Assembly (NCBI GenBank): GCA_029962745.1
Contig: CM057159.1
Coordinates: forward strand, 27,897,510-27,961,509
Source: Echinometra lucunter
Taxonomy: Eukaryota; Echinodermata; Echinoidea; Camarodonta; Echinometridae
DNA length: 64,000 bases
Direction: 5' to 3'
Shown here: positions 1 through 13,100 of the stretch, piece after piece
How positions within the stretch are numbered: position 1 is the stretch's first letter
Layout of the letters: the number at the start of each line of letters is the position of its first letter
Notes under the pieces: model-generated
Told to the model about the DNA's origin: nothing
The model's input: only the letters and a program-made list of their open reading frames with translations
Database searches by the model: none
Made by a program: the position numbers and the translations under genes

Positions 1-627
1 CAACACTGTGACTCAATTCACCTAAATTGTTGGCAACTGCCTTATCATATTATACAAACCAAAATACCATGTAATTATATTGCTTTACGATAATTGTGTA
101 TGCTAACCTCCTCTTGTCATTTTTCCTTACATAAAGCATTTTGATTTCCAAGTTGCGAATACTGATCATGCTGACTTATTATATTTGATGTATATTGCAT
201 GTATCCTTCTTAACTTTGTAAAAAGTATAGTTCAATTAGCCCTTGGGCTGTGATGTCATCTTTAAAGTAATAAAACATACCAGTATCATCATAGGTGTGT
301 CACACAGAAAAGAGACATACCAAGACATGCAGAGAGAGAAGAATGAGACAGACAGACAGACATAAACCAACAGACAATGGAAAGAAATACTAAAAAAAAT
401 TAATAGTAATGAAGGTTAGAACAAGGGCAAATATTGGAATTTATAGAAATAAGCAATTAATGTTCAAAAATATGATGACCACAGAGTGAAGCATGTTACA
501 TAGATGCAGCCAGAGAACAAAGAATGGTAACGACTTTGGATTGCATGCTCTCAAAGCATACAAACTTTTCCAATTTCCATGCATCCCTCCGCATTCTTCC
601 GCCAGGCACGGTACATATGCTACTCAC
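1..627. other. TCERG1 intron, no feature seen
   Basis: Transcribed on the minus strand but without an exon. I looked for the rest of FF4 (the region equivalent to SWSDTRR in vertebrates) and did not find it. A short purine-rich stretch near 300-400 is the only structure. Confidence 0.6.
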
Positions 628-795
628 CAGATCTGCTAGAAGAGCATTGAAATGTTGTTGTGCCTCATCTTTCCTGTACTGATCTCTTTCTCTGTCTAGT
701 TCTTTCTGCTGCTCTGTACGTGTCCTCTGTACCTCCTTCTCTCGCTCCCTCAAACTAACCTCAATACGCTTCTGTCTTTCGGCATCATCATTATT
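628..795 (-). CDS. TCERG1: TCERG1 exon: basic-acidic helix and start of FF4
   Basis: Fifty-six codons, phase 0 at both ends. A long charged helix ([18 protein letters not shown]) leads into FNALLADL, the first FF4 helix. Acceptor tgatttcag, donor CTG/GTGAGT. This is the last exon visible, and the next should lie left of position 1. Confidence 0.93.
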
Positions 796-3700
796 CTGAA
801 ATCAAAACATCACAAATGAGTTAATGACACGTTTATTTTTCTTACTGTTTGGTGGACAACATCATTTTGATCCATATGGACAATCACAAATATTTCATTT
901 CTTAAAGCACAGAGATACAATGGCAATGATTTGTGCTGTGGATCACTGTATCATTACTTATTACCACAACAATCAGGAGCAGCAGCACCATCTACATCAT
1001 CATCATCGTTATCATCATCATCATCATGTCATCACTGTCATCATCATCATCGTCATCATCATCAGCAGCATCAGCAGCAGCAGCAGCAGCATTGTCATTA
1101 TTGACATTACCTTGAAATGTTGATCGATGAAATCTCTGAAGATATCCTCTCTCTTGGAGCTACTCTCAACACCCTTATAGCGAGGGTCAGACTTCATAGA
1201 ATCTTTGACCTTGCTCCAGCGAGTACTGGCAGAAAACTTCAACTCCTCCTTATGGTCCTCCAACATCGCCATAAACTCCTTCTTCATCTGTTGTCATAGT
1301 AACAGCAGGAGCAACAGATGCAAGACAGAAGAAAGAAGAAAGAGAAATGAAAAAGTTAACAAGTATTCTCTAGAAGTAAAAAGGTTTGTTCAAGGGAGAG
1401 ACTACATACAATTTTTAAAGATCATTTCTAGGACTTATTTTGAACTTCATGCATCTGCTGGCTTGTGTAATCTGGGTTAAAAATCTCAAAGAGAAAGTTG
1501 GTAGATATGAAATGGCTTGTACTCATTTTCAAATTTCTATTTCAATCACTTTTATCAGAGGCATTTCTCTTATATTTATTGTATCAAAGGTGTACTACAC
1601 TGCAACTGCCATGGCATCTGGGGAAAAAAAGAGGTAATGTTAAACTTGTTGTACATATTCCTGACAAGCTCTCTCAAATGAAAAATAATTTCAGGATCTG
1701 ACACAATACACATATCAAATCCAATTCCACCCATCCCCTTGTAGAAATTACTGCTTTCTGACAAAATAATCACAGCCTGGGAGTTTAGTTCTTTCTTTTC
1801 AATTTCATCCCTAGAGGACATTCATTTGTAAATGGTGATTGAATGGAATGTGTGCACAAAATGATATACTTCAGAGGTAATTCAGCCTACTGAATGCCAG
1901 GAAGAGAGTTTGGTCTATTGACTTGCAATGAATAATGTACAGAATTTCTGTGCAGTATGCTTATTTCTGAGAGAACTTGCCTTTCAGATAATACCACAAT
2001 ATTTCATATAATTTTCATACTTGCTTGATACTGCTCCGTACTTTCTTTACAATTCATTAAATTGCAAATTTCAAATTTCATTCAGGGATACAGAGTACTT
2101 GCTTTCTCTTGAAATTCATAACAAGAATAGTTTGATGCCAGGATTCTGATTTTGTTATGAAATACCAACGCATATTAGATTTTTAAGTGCCAATGAAATG
2201 CTCTCTATGTGTATTTTTTTTTCCACGGAATTTTTCAAAAACCTTAAATATTCAAGTTCATAAAAATCAAGACAGCAGATCAAGCAAGCAAGAAATGTGA
2301 CAATTCCAACCAGCTACGAAGAATAAATATATATTTTTATCATTCCTTTATTCTTTAAAAAAAATCAGCAATACATGACTCATGCCTCATGATTTCAGCA
2401 AAACATTGTTTCCACCTTTTCTCAAGTTTATGATAAAACTGTAAATAAATTGGAAGATGTGTTCTGTGCATCATCCCTGCTCTTCCTAACCCATTGGATC
2501 AATCCAAGACAACAAAAGATAATGAACAAGTTTTTTTTTCTTCTTTTTGTTGAGGCAGCAGATGGTTTACTACATTCCATCATCTCAGATAACTGATTAA
2601 AATCTTTCCTAGCTGCCCAATCGGCACACCTGGGCCAACAAAGAACACAACTTAACACGACAACTTGCCACAGGGACTACCGGTACACAATGAAATGTCA
2701 TTTTTTTAAACTGTAGGCTAGACCTGCGATTCTCAATCAGAAACAAGAATAAGAGTCTATAAGGGCATGTAACATGTGCTGCTGATTTCAGTGAGGGCAA
2801 AGTATATCACAATATTTCTTTCACAATATCCACATACAATATAAATGCATCCCTCATAACACAATGCAGGATACATACCATAAAACATATATTTGACAAA
2901 ATATTTTTAAAAAGTTTTGTCATCATGAAATGACACCTCAATACATCAATTAAATCACATTTCAAATAACATGTTAGTTTCATTGTAGCATATCATTACT
3001 TGCAGTTTATATCTTGATTTTCAGTGTTTCAGTAGATTTTGATTTCAACATAGGCAGTATATTGGCACAATGTTGAGAATTTGGTGAGCATTTCATCCAC
3101 ATCATCCACAGATGTAAAATCTCGAGACAAAAAATCACAAACCTATTTTCATATGTCATGCTACATGAAATGTGATTGTGAAAAGTGAATGCTTCTTTGC
3201 ACATTTGATAGCCATGAAATGAAAAATAATCATCAATAAACAAATAAATAAACAAATAAATAAATAAGCAATATTTCAAAACTTCAGAGGATAAGAAAGT
3301 GTATAACAGAATATAATATAAAATACCATATCATAAATTTGCTGATCAAAATATCTAAGATATTCTGAAAAACAAAACTAAGAAAAGTATCCCATATTTC
3401 ACCTAAAAACTTTGATGACTTCTGACAATTTGTTGGTGTATCTCTCTCTTTGTTGTGCATTCAGCCATACTTTCATAATCTAATATAACTATATTGTCAG
3501 GTGAATGATATCCCAAAGTTCAGTCAGAAAGAATTATCAAATCAGTTTATGGAAGTAATTTTTATGTTTGCATTCTTGAAGAGTAATTTACTTACTTAGC
3601 ACTTCATCAGAAGAGGAACATTTCAACAACAACAACAAAAAATTCATGCACTTCATCAAAATTGGAGATGGATAGAGGAGTCAGGACAGGGAAGAGCAAA

Positions 3701-6700
3701 ATGCAATTACAAAAGAAGAATCAGGATTAACTTACGATGATGGGAGGATCATATTAGACAAGCTATAGGGGAATGTGGAAACAGAATGATTCAAGAGACT
3801 GAAATGCATGGTGATGAAATAAGAAGGTGAGAAAGGGGGCAAGTGCATGCCGATGGTAGAGGTAAAGGAGAAAACTAGAGAACAAGAGCAGGGGGGTGGC
3901 ATTACAAAAGGAAATGAAATAGAAATAGATGAAAAGAGAAGGAAAGTGAAGTAAGGAAAAGTGATAGGTGAGGAGAGGAGAGAAACAGAAGAGAACTTAT
4001 CACTGAAGAGCAGAGGATAGAAGAAATGAGAAGATAAGGTGAGGAGATGATATGAGAGGATAGAGCTTGGAGGAACCGGAGGAGGAAAATGCAGGCAGGA
4101 GTGAGGTTAGTGGGCTCATTCAAGTGCAAAGAAGCATCCAACTCTTGGTCAAACTTTATTCGTCCACACCACAGACCACAATCAGGGTCTAAAAACACTT
4201 TCTCGATCTAGCAATGACTAACTTGGAACAATGTGCAGTACCGAATTTAGCTGGAATATTTTCTCAGAAGACATGAGGAGACCATTGGGTCATCCCCCCG
4301 TTTGTTCAACGACAGACAGCAGAGTGGGGGAGAGAGAACGCAAGCAGAGTAATGCTATCCCGATTCAGCAACCTTGCAATCGCCATCGCTACAGGGTTTG
4401 ATGGTCAGATGACGTGACGAGATAAAATACAAGGCTTGTTAGGATTTAGGCGTTATGAAACAATTTCAAGGGGTTTTAAGGTTTTCAGAAAATGGGGTAA
4501 TTCTTTTATTATTATCTGATGGTGAAGGTAATTGTTTTTTCTTTCATTGCAAACTGGTTATATACAATATTACATGCATTAAAAATGAACCAAGACAATT
4601 TGCTAAATTCGATAAGAATATTACTTCATTTGCTTGTAATAATACAAATATCAAGGCAGTCATTTAAACATGTAATCATGAAAACTTATTATTCAAATAG
4701 AATGAGAGAACAGTATGATATGAAATATACCACTTAGGTGAAGATGAAACATGCAATGCAAGGAAATAAGACAAGATACTTTTGTATTCAGAACTTGATT
4801 TGAAACTCAAAATCTCAAAAAAGTCATGCATTAAAAAGACACAAAAATGTTCATATTCATAAATGTTCAAGTCATTGATTGTAATTGTTTTAAGATATGG
4901 TGATAATTAATGCAACCTGTAAAGAGAATTAATCAATTCATACAAATCATACATATACTTTCAATATGAAAACATTTCACAAGTGATTAATGCAATATAA
5001 TATAGACATGATACACATCAATAAAAGCAGCAAAATCAGACCAAACTATTTAAATGGCAGGTTAGGAAGACATCATTTTCATTCATGAAATAAAACAAAC
5101 CTGTTTTTTATTCAAAATTACAATATTCAGATTAAGGACCCATCCTTATCTTTTCTGTGTGCAAAGATTTGAATAATGAATTATCTCTTCCAAATGCTTT
5201 CCTGTTTCTGTGATATACTTATGACATTTTTTTCAAATAGTTGTCTATATTGTAAATGTGTGTTCTAACTTTAATGAAATAATGTAAGTAAACAAGAAAT
5301 CAATTTTAAGGCCAAAGTACATGTATGTTTGATTTAAAGTTACATTATATGTCACAATGAGAAGAAAATATAAGGAATATCATTTCAACAAAACTGAACT
5401 GAAGTTATGGTTTTCAGTAACTGGACTGAAAATTATCATCTAAATTGCTGCAAAAGAAAAGATTAAACATGGCAAATTCACCCAATGTGAAGGCAAGTTT
5501 ATTTCTCACATGCTAAAGTGGTTACTATAAGCAAATAATTATTCCACAAATACCATTATAATCCTTTGATCAATGCAAATCAATTATTATTGATTCAACT
5601 TTTTATTAACATGAAAATCATTTGTGAATACATATCAGATGTTGGCATCAAATGTGGACATTTAAACCTGATAAAGCAGTTAAACACAAAATCAAATAGG
5701 CTCACAACATGTATCACTGAATTAATGCAATTGAGATATATTGCAATGACAGAGTTTAAAAGTAGGAAAAACAGCAAACCTGTGAAAATAAAAGTTAGGT
5801 TAGGATTTAATGGTGAAAGGTGATAGGAGGAACAGTTGATCCAGTGTGTAACCGTGGAAACAGAACACCTAAAAATAGAATGTATTTCAATTCATTGTGT
5901 CATAAAAAGTTATCATGACTGATCATATCAAATTAATTGCAGTTCATTACATGAACGGAAGTTGTCATATCACTGTCCTTTGTGCCAAGCAACCTCAAAA
6001 ACTTATTTCAAGAAACAAAAATACCATACCAAAACTTATCAATAGACACAAAATAAAATATCATATCTTGATGAAATAATTGTGATATTTGCCTGGTGGA
6101 GACTTTTTTCTATTTCTTTCTAATCTGTTGCAATATTGAAATAAAACTTTCACATATTTTCGAATATGTAGAGGGAACATAAAGTTTTGACTGTTGTGTT
6201 GTTGCAGTGACTTTTGTTGGTTTTGAAACAAAAATCACACAATATTGATAAGACACTGTAAAAAGAACAGTGTGATGCAAACATCTGTTCCAAACAGCTT
6301 CAACTATTTGAAACACTCAGGGAAAATTGGTGTACATGTTATGATAGGGATATCCCAATCACTTATCATAAATTTTAATTAAAAACTCCACAAACTGAAG
6401 AGAAGTTAAGAGCAGGATAAATAAAGTCATCCCTTTCATCAATTCAAAGAAGAAAAGAAGATGTTATAGGGCTATTTTATTGATACAGTAATCAAAATTT
6501 GTTTCAAATTACACTAAAACTTATCTCTTTTAAATCTTAATTTGTGATGCATTTCAAAATGTGGACAACAACAAGCTCTTTAAATGGGAACTTTGCACCC
6601 ATGGATATTCTGGTCCATATTCCTGGACCTGATGCTAGGTTTAAGCTTCTCAAAGTAAAGTCCAACAAAACGGCTCAGACATAAGTCGCAATAAGACAAG

Positions 6701-7097
6701 AAATTGATGTATTTAAATGTATATGAAGAACGAAAATGACTCTTTTGCCAAAGGTATGTTTATTTCAGTGCATACACAGTAAATTTTAACTGAATTGAAT
6801 TAAAATGAAAATAAAGACTGAGCTTGCAACAAGCATTAGGTTGAAATTTCCAGAATACGCACTGGTAAGTGGACCACCATCTGTATACCCCCTACCCCAA
6901 CTCCCATCCCACCCCCTAGGAAAGGCACCAGTACTCCCTACCTTTTCTGCCTTGCTGATGCCTTCTTCCTTGGCCTGTCGGCGCACCTGCAGCATGTACT
7001 CGTTGAACAGGCTCTCACGTTCTCTCATCTTCTCTATGGCCTTAAACCTGGACTCCTTGCCATGCTTCTGGCCAAACTCACTGAATGTGGTCCTATG

Positions 7098-7146
<49 letters not shown>

Positions 7147-10100
7147 GAGAGACATACAAAAGTACTGTAGGATACATATATGGTAACATTGGGGTAGAGG
7201 TTCATTTTTTCAAATCTTATTCTCTGATCTCCAATATCAATTTATCAAGGAATTCACCAATGCATCATGAAAACAAATCTTTGAGGGAGTATGGAATCAT
7301 CAGAGATATCTAAGGCCTTACACAGGATTTGTTTGAATATCCTGAATAAGAACCTTGAATAACGATGAAGATCAATGTACCACAAGATATGGATGGGAAG
7401 CACAAGCCTGTGCCCCCACCCCACTTTTGAACCCACTGAGAATAATTTGATTTCAATATAACACACATTTTCCATAGACCAGATTTACTTCGGCTTAGTG
7501 TTCAACAGGTTACACTTAGGTTTTTCAGAGATTATTTTGAATTTTCCCCTCCCCCCTAGATCTGCCTAAATATTCTCTTAAATTAATATATTTAAGAGAA
7601 TTTCCCACTCAACTTGACTTACTTAGGAGTCAGTTTGGCCTCTTGCATGAGAGCCTTGAAGTCGTCCTTGCTCTGTTTGACCTTGGTAGCTTTCTCCTTG
7701 CGTTCCTCGTCAGCTCTCGTCTTGATGAAGTTCTCAAACTCGTGCTTGCGCTCCCTGGGCGTCAGCAGCAGGTACCTCTGATCAAAGACAATCTTGTGAA
7801 GCTCCTTCTCCCAAGTGGAAAATGCCGACACCTAAAGGAGCAAGGATCAAATTGCTCGATGTCATCTTTCTACTGATAGTTGAGGATTTGCAAATAATTT
7901 ATCTTTGCCTTTATCATTTCAGCACACACATTTGAAACATAATTTAGACATTTTTTATGCTGAAATTGAAAAGAATCACACTGTAGTTCCAAAATGTCAA
8001 AAGACTAACATCTTAACAATTCTCTGGGCAGATGTCAAGTTCATCTCTTCTAGAATGGAGTAATTAATAAACAAGGGGTGAAAGTGAAAGTCAAGCAATT
8101 GGTCCAAATAAGTTGGGTTGAGTGTTTATTAAAGTTACCTACATCTAAGACTGTGATCACAGTGCTTAGCTTCATAACAAGTCTTGTGCTCACTACACAT
8201 AGCCTTTTAAATCAACGATGTAACTTACTCCTCTCTCCAGCAGCATGTCTCTGAACTGTTTCTGCCTGATCTCCAGGGGAACAAGCGCCCTCTCTCTGGC
8301 CGCCTTGACCTCAGCCTCCAAGGCTGCTAGCTTCTCCGGATCACCTTGATGCTTGTCCTTCTTCTTCTTCTTCAACTTAGGTTCGTGGTCCTCATCATCG
8401 TGATCAGCCTTGGCCTCCTCCTTCTTCTCTTCTGCTGGATTGAGAAGATAGAAGAAAATTAGACACGGAGTGGATAAAACAATTGTGAAATCAGGGGAAA
8501 GGGGTAAGAGATATGGGAGAAAGGGGAAGACTAACAAATCTAATGATACACATAAACTGACCAAGAACACTACCTGTAAAAAATAAATCATGTTTTATTG
8601 ACAAATAAATAAGGAAACATAGTAATGGAAAGCCATATGCTCAATAGATAAGGATAGTAAATTAGAAAAAGGATAAAGAGTGAGAAGGCAGAGGTACTAT
8701 TCATTCTGTTTTGTTCTAAACTGAAATAAGATAAAGGTACAGGAGAACATTAAGCACTATCCATAACCTTTCTTTCCAACAAGCAAAATTAGATTCATTT
8801 TCTCTTCCATCTATCTGCATTCCTTTGAGACCCTATTTTGAGATCTACTCTCCATCTTTCATATTATGATTCTCTTTCTCTTTTTCTTCTTTCTTCTCCT
8901 CTTTCACATATTTACCATCCTCCCTTCTTCTTTGACTAATTCAGAGTTGCTCAAGATCTATATTTCAATAACCAACCTTTCTTCTCTTCCTCTTCTTGTG
9001 GGGGTTTCTCCAGCACCATGCGATCAACATCAGTTCTTCCAAGCAAGTCTTCAGGTCTCTCCCATAGAGACTGTCTAGTACTGGGATTGTAGAAGAATAC
9101 CTTGCTATCACCAGTCCATACCAAACACCTGACAAATCAAGAAAGAAACACAGAGAAATTCATAAGATTATGCTTCGCTCTTTATACATCAGTTCTTCCA
9201 AGCAAGTCTTTAGGTCTCTCCCATAGAGACTGTCTAGTACTGGGATTGTAGAAGAACACCTTGCTATCACCAGTCCATACCAAACACCTGACAAAACAAA
9301 AAAGAACCAACAAGACATCATCAGGTATCTCACAGAATATTCTTTCTCATCATTTCTAGCTGTAACCATCTTTCTCAGAAAGTAATATACTCTAATAGCA
9401 TAATATATGATACGTGACTATGCTAACAGCATAATAATATAAATACTGTTCAGAAGGAAAAGATGACATCGAAATATGAAAGGAAAAAAAATGAGGAAAA
9501 TCAGAAAAAAATGTAGAGTAATACCAACTGATAGGACAAGGAGTGAGAGTGAGAGAGATAGAGAGAGAGACAGAGTCAGATACAGACAGACTGAGAGGAA
9601 GAGCTGAAGAGATGGAGACTATACATACACATGGAGGAGGATAAAAATGAGAGAGCAGTAAATGAAATTCAATAAAGTATTCTGAAACCTGAGATCTATG
9701 GGTTTGGAGTTCTGTCTGGCAGTGTGACTGAGAAAAGATAACTAGTCAACTTACCAGGGAGTACCTGGAATTGGCTTGGTAGCAACTGGCTTAGATTTGT
9801 CCACTGGTTTTTCTTCTTCTTTTTTGACTTCCACAACCTCTGCAGGTTTGCTTTCAACAACAGGCTCTGACTGGTCCATCTCCTCCTTTGAAAACAAACA
9901 AATAAACAATCATTGTTAAAGTGGAGATTAAGTTTCAACATGAAAAATTGGTGACGAGCAGCATTCTTCCAAAGTTTGGTTTCATGTAAAAGAACTTCTG
10001 ACTTGAAGCAAGCACTGTATCTGGGAGGTCTAAGGACAATCTGTATTTAGCAAATTAAATATGTAGTTTCATAAACTATAGCTTGCCTCCAATGGAGTTC

Positions 10101-13100
10101 TGACAAGATTTCATCAGATCAACATAGTGATGTATGCTAGGATATGTTAGGGGCATGTGTGTGCTCACACACAATTTACACAGCATCATGTGTGGTAAGT
10201 GAATACTTTCAAGAAAAACTACAAGATTCAAACTAACACATCAACAAAAAACCTAAAATATGCATAATCATTAGAAGACAGTATGAGTACGTATAACAAT
10301 AGTGATCACGGTTATTTCTCTTATGTACTTTGTTGATTTGAAAAGTTATTCGAAACTTACTTCTTTATCTTCTGGTTTGTCCACTTCTGTGTCATCCATC
10401 TCCTCCTTGCTCTCATCCTCCTCGGCTGGTGTGTCTTCTTTCTCCTTCTCTTCCTCCTCTTCAGCCTTCTTTGCTTCCTCTGCAACAAGGAACATTGGTA
10501 AATGATATATTTACATTCACGATTTAAAAATACCTGCAATCCTACGTCTCAACAATGTTCCAGTTTCATAGAGTCCTAATTACAAGCAAGATTCACAAAA
10601 GGAAAATCAAGCGTTTGTTATGCTGAAAAACTTTTAGGCGAAAGCCTCTTTGAAATACTTTTTTTGAAACATTATTTCACTCAATGCTACAGTCACTAAT
10701 ATTTATGCCATCACATGTGCCAGTGAGAAGAAAAGTGAAATGGGGGTGTTTCATAAAGCTGTAAGTTATGAATGACTTTACGAACAACTTGAATATGGCA
10801 AGCCAGATGTGATTCCAATCATTATAAATCAAATAAGCTAAAGGTGAAATATGTAGATACAGATCAACATTACTATTGTTCATACAAACATTTTTATTGC
10901 AATTTATATCTTTTGCCACTATTTAATTGAGATTATTCGAAATGCAGTCATACTTTGTTAAAACGTCAGGAAAATTTTAGGGCATCCCCCTTGGCACTTC
11001 ATATTCAAGTCATTCATAAAGTCATGCGTAACTTTACGAACAGCTTTGTGAAACACCACCCAGGATTACTACATCTATGACTTTCAACCCTCTACACCAG
11101 GTATAATGGACAAGGATATGAAGGTGTAACACAACACTAGGCTATGGCACCAACTCTTACACAAAGCAGGCAGAGGGTTCTTAACCTGACTCTTACAAAT
11201 GACCTCAATCTTACATCCTATCTGAGGGACAAAGTACTTTGCACAGTAACCTAGCATGAATTTACGGAACAGTAGAGAAGCATGTTCATACAGGATGCAC
11301 ACTAAGTCAGGTCATCATGATCGTTACATTCCAGGTAAACGTTGCAGTACATACCTTCTGCTGCTTTCTCCGCCTCTTCGAGTTCCTTGGGTTTCTCCCA
11401 TGTAGACTGCATTGTACGAGTGTTGTAATAGTACGTTCTACTATTAGAGCTCTTATACTCCATCCATTCACTCTTGGCTGGAGTGTTGTTAGCCTAGTTG
11501 AATGATCAAATGAGATTAAGAGCATATCAAAGGCAACATAGTAAAAAGAATGAAAAATACATAACTTTAATGTAAACTAATGATGGAAACTATAACACAA
11601 AAATCTACTCAAAGAATGGCTTGCTTTGCAAGTGAAGGCTTGCTTCTTTTTTTTTGTTACTTAAGGGGAAATCCCAACATTTTCTAAACTGCACTATCAT
11701 TTTGTTTTTAGATTTTCCCATTTACTTATAGATGAAAGGAGAATCCCCTTGGACAATGCTCTGCAAGGATTTGCTTACAGAGTTCAACGTCTTTCCATAT
11801 TTCCGTCAAACCACTATTCACAGTTTAGATTATTCAAAATTGTTTACATTACCACAGCAAACAATGACAGAATTAACAATGTTTTATCGACTTTGAGAAA
11901 GTTCCCTCATTACAGATTTGTTGTATCGAAACATAAAAGTCATATTCTGAACCTTACTCTCCGTACCTGCTGCTGTTGTGGAGTTGCCTGGTTTGAACCC
12001 GATTGTTGCTGTTGAGTTTGTTGTTGATTCTGTGGTTGTTGTTGATTTGGTGGTGGCTGCTGCTGCTGCATCATGTTGCCACCTGGCATGGGCATTCCTC
12101 CTGGCATCCTTGGAGGCATCATACCTAGTAAAATACACACAAAAAATGGAATTATTCTTGTTAATGTTGTTACATATGGTATAAGTCAGTGCTCACAATA
12201 CACATGCTACTTATTGAATAGATCCTGTAGACCTTCCAGTTTATTCCTGAAAATGTCTTCATGGAGTTCCTTTTTTAAATTCAAATATTAATATGAAAAG
12301 AGCCAAGAAAGAAAAAGGAAAATCTAAAAGACTGTTACCACCACCAAAGAACAGAAAGCAAATGAGTTCTTTCATGCTGGGGGCACAACAAATTTCCAAG
12401 AGAAGAAAGTACTCACCTGGCATGGGCATTGGTGGCATGCCAGGCATTCCAGGAAGGGGCATGCGGCCCCCAAACGGACCAAAGTTGGGTGGGGGCATCA
12501 TCCCTGGTGGGGGCATCCCTCCGGGAGGTGGCATGCCCATAGGAGGCTGCATCATCCCTCCTGGTGGGGGCAGCAGCCCCTGGCCGGGTGTTATGTTCAT
12601 CCTAGGGGGCATGCCCATCCCAGGCCCCCCTTGGTGTCCCCCTGAGGCCTGTGATGTGGATGGGGTGGACTGAGATGGGGAGGTGGTTGTAGATGATTGC
12701 GGGGTGCTGGTGGTGTCTGAAAGAATTGGAATCCCAAAACATTTATTCCATGCATGTCAGTAAACAATTACTTAAAAGAATTGAGACATCAAAGGCAAAA
12801 ATCTTAACTGTATATTTCACATTTCACATATACTATAATACAGAAATTACACTTATTTCCTCAAAATCCACATAACTTACATAACCTTGGAATGTTTGGT
12901 TTTGAAATGGGAGCCATTAAATTAGAACCACTATGATAAAAAATAATCACTGATAAATATTCCTCAGCATTTTCCTGCTGTCTTTAGTATCCTATCAAAT
13001 AATATGGAAATTCTACAAATTTTACCATTTGATGTCTTCTGCCCTGCACTGGCATCAGAAGCTGTTGAGTCTGTAGTCTTTGAGTCACTCGTTGTAGACG

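Noticed and set aside
824..1123. Plus-strand open frame rich in His and Ser
   Set aside because: It is the CAT/CAG microsatellite plus the antisense of the TCERG1 FF3 region; no conserved residues.
9160..9369. Minus-strand 69 codon open frame
   Set aside because: A different frame through the duplicated WW3 exon; the homologous frame stops at TAA.
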